A DNA stretch of 5,649 bases from Pseudomonadota bacterium (GTDB lineage Bacteria; Pseudomonadota; Gammaproteobacteria; Burkholderiales; Ferrovaceae), in the NCBI GenBank assembly GCA_021828575.1, contig JAJZEL010000074.1, forward strand, positions 1 through 5,649, in the 5' to 3' direction. Below are positions 5,642 through 5,649 of the stretch, piece by piece. The stretch's first letter is position 1; each line of letters opens with the position of its first letter. The notes beneath the pieces were generated by a model. That model was given only the letters and a program-made list of their open reading frames with translations. It did no database searches and was not told where the DNA came from. The position numbers and the translations under genes were made by a program.

Positions 5642-5649
5642 ATGTGTGT

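Noticed and set aside
1..5649. CRISPR array, tRNA, rRNA or intact insertion sequence
   Set aside because: No regularly spaced repeats, tRNA cloverleaf, rRNA stretch or transposase with terminal inverted repeats was seen on reading both strands.

Overview
The window looks like an accessory or mobile stretch of a Gram-negative bacterial genome or plasmid. It carries an RND-type metal/drug efflux pump subunit, an outer-membrane-type beta-barrel protein, a complete MqsR/MqsA toxin-antitoxin pair, and a small MobC/TraD-like mobilization accessory protein with a divergent promoter region. Base composition is patchy. Hand counts of sample 60-base lines give about 63% G+C inside the RND gene (1141-1200) but 42% and 52% inside the barrel gene (3661-3720, 4081-4140), which suggests blocks of different origin. 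The host cannot be named from the sequence alone. A pump, toxin-antitoxin and mob module of this kind would suit a plasmid or integrated element of a proteobacterium or Nitrospirota-type metal-tolerant organism, but that is inference.

Layout. 6-3272 (+): a full-length inner-membrane transporter of the heavy-metal efflux (CusA/CzcA) branch of RND pumps, presumably the last gene of an operon whose adaptor and outer-membrane genes lie to the left. 3196-3490: a confusing junction. The + strand holds no convincing gene, while the - strand holds an open, protein-like frame (3465 to 3196) that overlaps the pump's 3' end and has no good start; I read it as a gene remnant or an unrecognised short gene. 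3491-4327 (+): an exported beta-rich protein with a clear signal peptide but an uncertain start. 4328-4533: non-coding, with a weak terminator candidate and then a well-formed promoter/operator region.

4534-5240 (+): mqsR (toxin, mRNA interferase) followed by mqsA (antitoxin, zinc-binding plus helix-turn-helix). The toxin start lies only six bases after a perfect TATAAT, so its mRNA should be leaderless or nearly so. The antitoxin has a strong Shine-Dalgarno. A 30-bp inverted repeat (AACCTA...TAGGTT) covers the promoter and is the probable MqsA operator.

5241-5649: a short convergent gap with a stem-loop, then a 94-residue lysine-rich protein on the - strand that resembles relaxosome accessory proteins. 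It has a perfect Shine-Dalgarno and its own promoter. Back to back with it is a second promoter that reads + out of the window, probably toward another mobilization gene. A toxin-antitoxin pair next to mobilization genes fits a plasmid maintenance role. No wholly new system is proven here; the most distinctive items are the leaderless-toxin/strong-antitoxin arrangement with its long-spaced operator, and the cryptic antisense frame at the RND/barrel junction.
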